NCBI RefSeq assembly: GCF_026712205.1
Contig: NZ_JAPPUW010000009.1
Span: forward strand, 124,001-188,000
Direction of reading: 5' to 3'
DNA from: Pelomonas aquatica
Lineage (GTDB): Bacteria; Pseudomonadota; Gammaproteobacteria; Burkholderiales; Burkholderiaceae_C
Length of the DNA: 64,000 nucleotides
Shown: positions 62,774-64,000 of the stretch, piece by piece
How positions within the stretch are numbered: position 1 is the first letter of the stretch
How the letters are laid out: the number at the start of each line of letters is the position of its first letter
The notes under the pieces: model-generated
Told to the model about the DNA's origin: nothing
Database searches by the model: none
What the model saw: the letters and a program-made list of their open reading frames with translations, nothing else
Position numbers and translations under genes: made by a program

Positions 62774-64000
62774 AATCTCCTCGGCCAGCTCGCGCGAGAT
62801 GCCCTTCACGCCGGCCAGCTCGTCCACGCTGGCGCCGGCCACGCCCCGCACGCCGCCGAAGCGCTGCAGCAGCTGCGAACGCTTCTTCGGCCCGACGCCG
62901 GGCACGTCCTCCAGCCGCGAGCCGCCGGTGCGCGTCGCGGCGCGCTTGGCCCGCATGCCGGTGATCGCGAAGCGGTGGGCCTCGTCGCGGATCTGCGCGA
63001 TCAGCATCAGTGCCGCCGAGTCGCGGCCCAGGTAGACCTTCTCGCGGCCGTCGGCGAAGACCAGTTCCTCCAGGCCGACCTTGCGGCCCTCGCCCTTCTC
63101 GACGCCGGCGATCAGGCCCAGGTCCAGGCCGAGCTCCTCGAAGACCTCGCGCGCCATGCTGACCTGGCCGCGGCCGCCGTCCACCAGCACGAGGTCGGGC
63201 AGGCGCCCGGTGCCGAGCTGCGCGGCCTCGGCCATCTTGCTGTAGCGGCGCGTCAGCACCTGGCGCATGGCCGCGTAGTCGTCGCCGCCGGTGATGCCCT
63301 CGATGGTGTAGCGCCGGTACTGGCTGCTCTGCATCTGGTGGCCCTCGAAGACGACGCAGCTCGCCACGGTCGCCTCGCCGGCCGTGTGGCTGATGTCAAA
63401 GCATTCGACGCGGAACTTGTCGATCTCGGGCGGCGCCAGGTCCAGCGCATCGACGAGGGCGCGCGTGCGCGCCTGCTGCGAACCCTCCTCGGCCAGCAGG
63501 CGCGCCAGCGCGAGCTCGGCGCCCTTGACGCACATCTCCAGCCAGATGCGGCGCTGGCCGCGCGGCTGGGCCTGCACGGTCACGCGACTGCCGGCCTGGG
63601 CCGCCAGCGCCTCGGCCAGCCCGGCATCCGCCGCCTCGCTGACGACGATCAGCCCGGGCACCGGCGAGGCCAGGTAATGCTGGGCCATGAAGGCCTCCAG
63701 CACCTGGCGCTCGGGCGAGCGGGTCTCGTCGCCGTCCAGCTGGATGGCGGTCGCGTCGTCGACATGGCGGGGGAAGAAGGCGCGGTCGCCCAGATGACGG
63801 CCGCCGCGCACCATCGCGAGGTTCACGCAGGCACGGCCGCCCTGCACGCGCACGGCGAGGATGTCGACGTCGCGGTCATGCCCCGTCGCGCTGCTCTCCT
63901 CGACGACCTGCTGCTGCAGCACCTTGGACAGCGCCTGGATCTGGTTGCGCACCTCGGCGGCCAGCTCGTAGTGCTGGGCTTCGGCGTAGGCCATCATCTG
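62756..64000 (-). CDS. uvrC: Excinuclease ABC subunit C (UvrC), C-terminal part
   Basis: 415 codons are visible; the N-terminal GIY-YIG nuclease lies beyond the right edge. The start of the visible part is the UvrB-binding UVR motif region ([21 protein letters not shown]). The RNase H-like second nuclease follows with [20 protein letters not shown] and [14 protein letters not shown] (catalytic Asp residues), and [32 protein letters not shown] starts the tandem helix-hairpin-helix DNA-binding domain that ends the protein (split here for reading). UvrC makes both incisions in nucleotide excision repair. Confidence 0.95.
   Translation of the reverse strand, partial: QMMAYAEAQHYELAAEVRNQIQALSKVLQQQVVEESSATGHDRDVDILAVRVQGGRACVNLAMVRGGRHLGDRAFFPRHVDDATAIQLDGDETRSPERQVLEAFMAQHYLASPVPGLIVVSEAADAGLAEALAAQAGSRVTVQAQPRGQRRIWLEMCVKGAELALARLLAEEGSQQARTRALVDALDLAPPEIDKFRVECFDISHTAGEATVASCVVFEGHQMQSSQYRRYTIEGITGGDDYAAMRQVLTRRYSKMAEAAQLGTGRLPDLVLVDGGRGQVSMAREVFEELGLDLGLIAGVEKGEGRKVGLEELVFADGREKVYLGRDSAALMLIAQIRDEAHRFAITGMRAKRAATRTGGSRLEDVPGVGPKKRSQLLQRFGGVRGVAGASVDELAGVKGISRELAEEIYRALH

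Overview
The window is a 64 kb, very GC-rich, almost gap-free chromosomal segment. Protein families, the modBACE and sbp-cysTWA neighbourhoods, frequent GTG/TTG starts and a GC-rich interspersed repeat point to a betaproteobacterium of the order Burkholderiales, perhaps close to Roseateles/Pelomonas/Rubrivivax; that placement is inference. No rRNA, tRNA, CRISPR array or prophage was seen.

Metal block (about 0.2-19.3 kb). An RcnR-type sensor faces an RcnA-type Ni/Co exporter across an RcnR-like operator. A copper island follows: two P1B ATPases, a CopZ-like chaperone, CueR, a Met/His-rich periplasmic protein with a DUF2933 protein and an ICMT-like membrane methyltransferase, then an operon-like series of TolC lipoprotein, multicopper oxidase, cupredoxin, CusF-like protein and a full CusCBA pump. 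Four promoters carry a CueR-type dyad in a 19-bp spacer, so cytoplasmic ATPases, chaperone and periplasmic oxidation/efflux probably form one CueR regulon. One sub-operon instead has an FNR/Anr-like box.

Oxyanion block (19.3-31 kb). After dusA, a small DUF3563-like protein and a DedA-rhodanese fusion come modB-modA-modC-modE behind a ModE-like box, then sbp-cysT-cysW-cysA for sulfate, an orphan Mop (molybdate-binding) protein, an RBBP9-like hydrolase and a CysB/Cbl regulator. Two small repeats interrupt this block: a REP-like element in the cysT/cysW junction and a 269-bp MITE-like element with 33-bp terminal inverted repeats before cysB.

Mixed block (31-41 kb): a solute-binding protein, a DUF1800/DUF1501 pair, a flavodoxin, a pirin with divergent LysR regulator, gluQ, a tandem FKBP isomerase, a PilZ protein and an S1/P1 nuclease.

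Wadjet/MksBEFG block (41-47.6 kb): jetA-jetB-jetC-jetD form a complete SMC-family anti-plasmid system. Every gene overlaps the next, and the overlaps continue into a thioesterase and map (methionine aminopeptidase), giving a six-gene chain that joins a defence-type SMC complex to a normally essential housekeeping gene. This is the most notable arrangement in the window.

Right end (47.7-64 kb): a DODA-type dioxygenase, a large secreted six-hairpin glycosidase-like protein, small metabolic and regulatory genes, an RhlE-type helicase with an RG-rich tail and long 5' leader, a pabB-pabC fusion, orn, a Ste24-type protease, a pterin dehydratase, rsgA, two small envelope proteins and the 3' part of uvrC.
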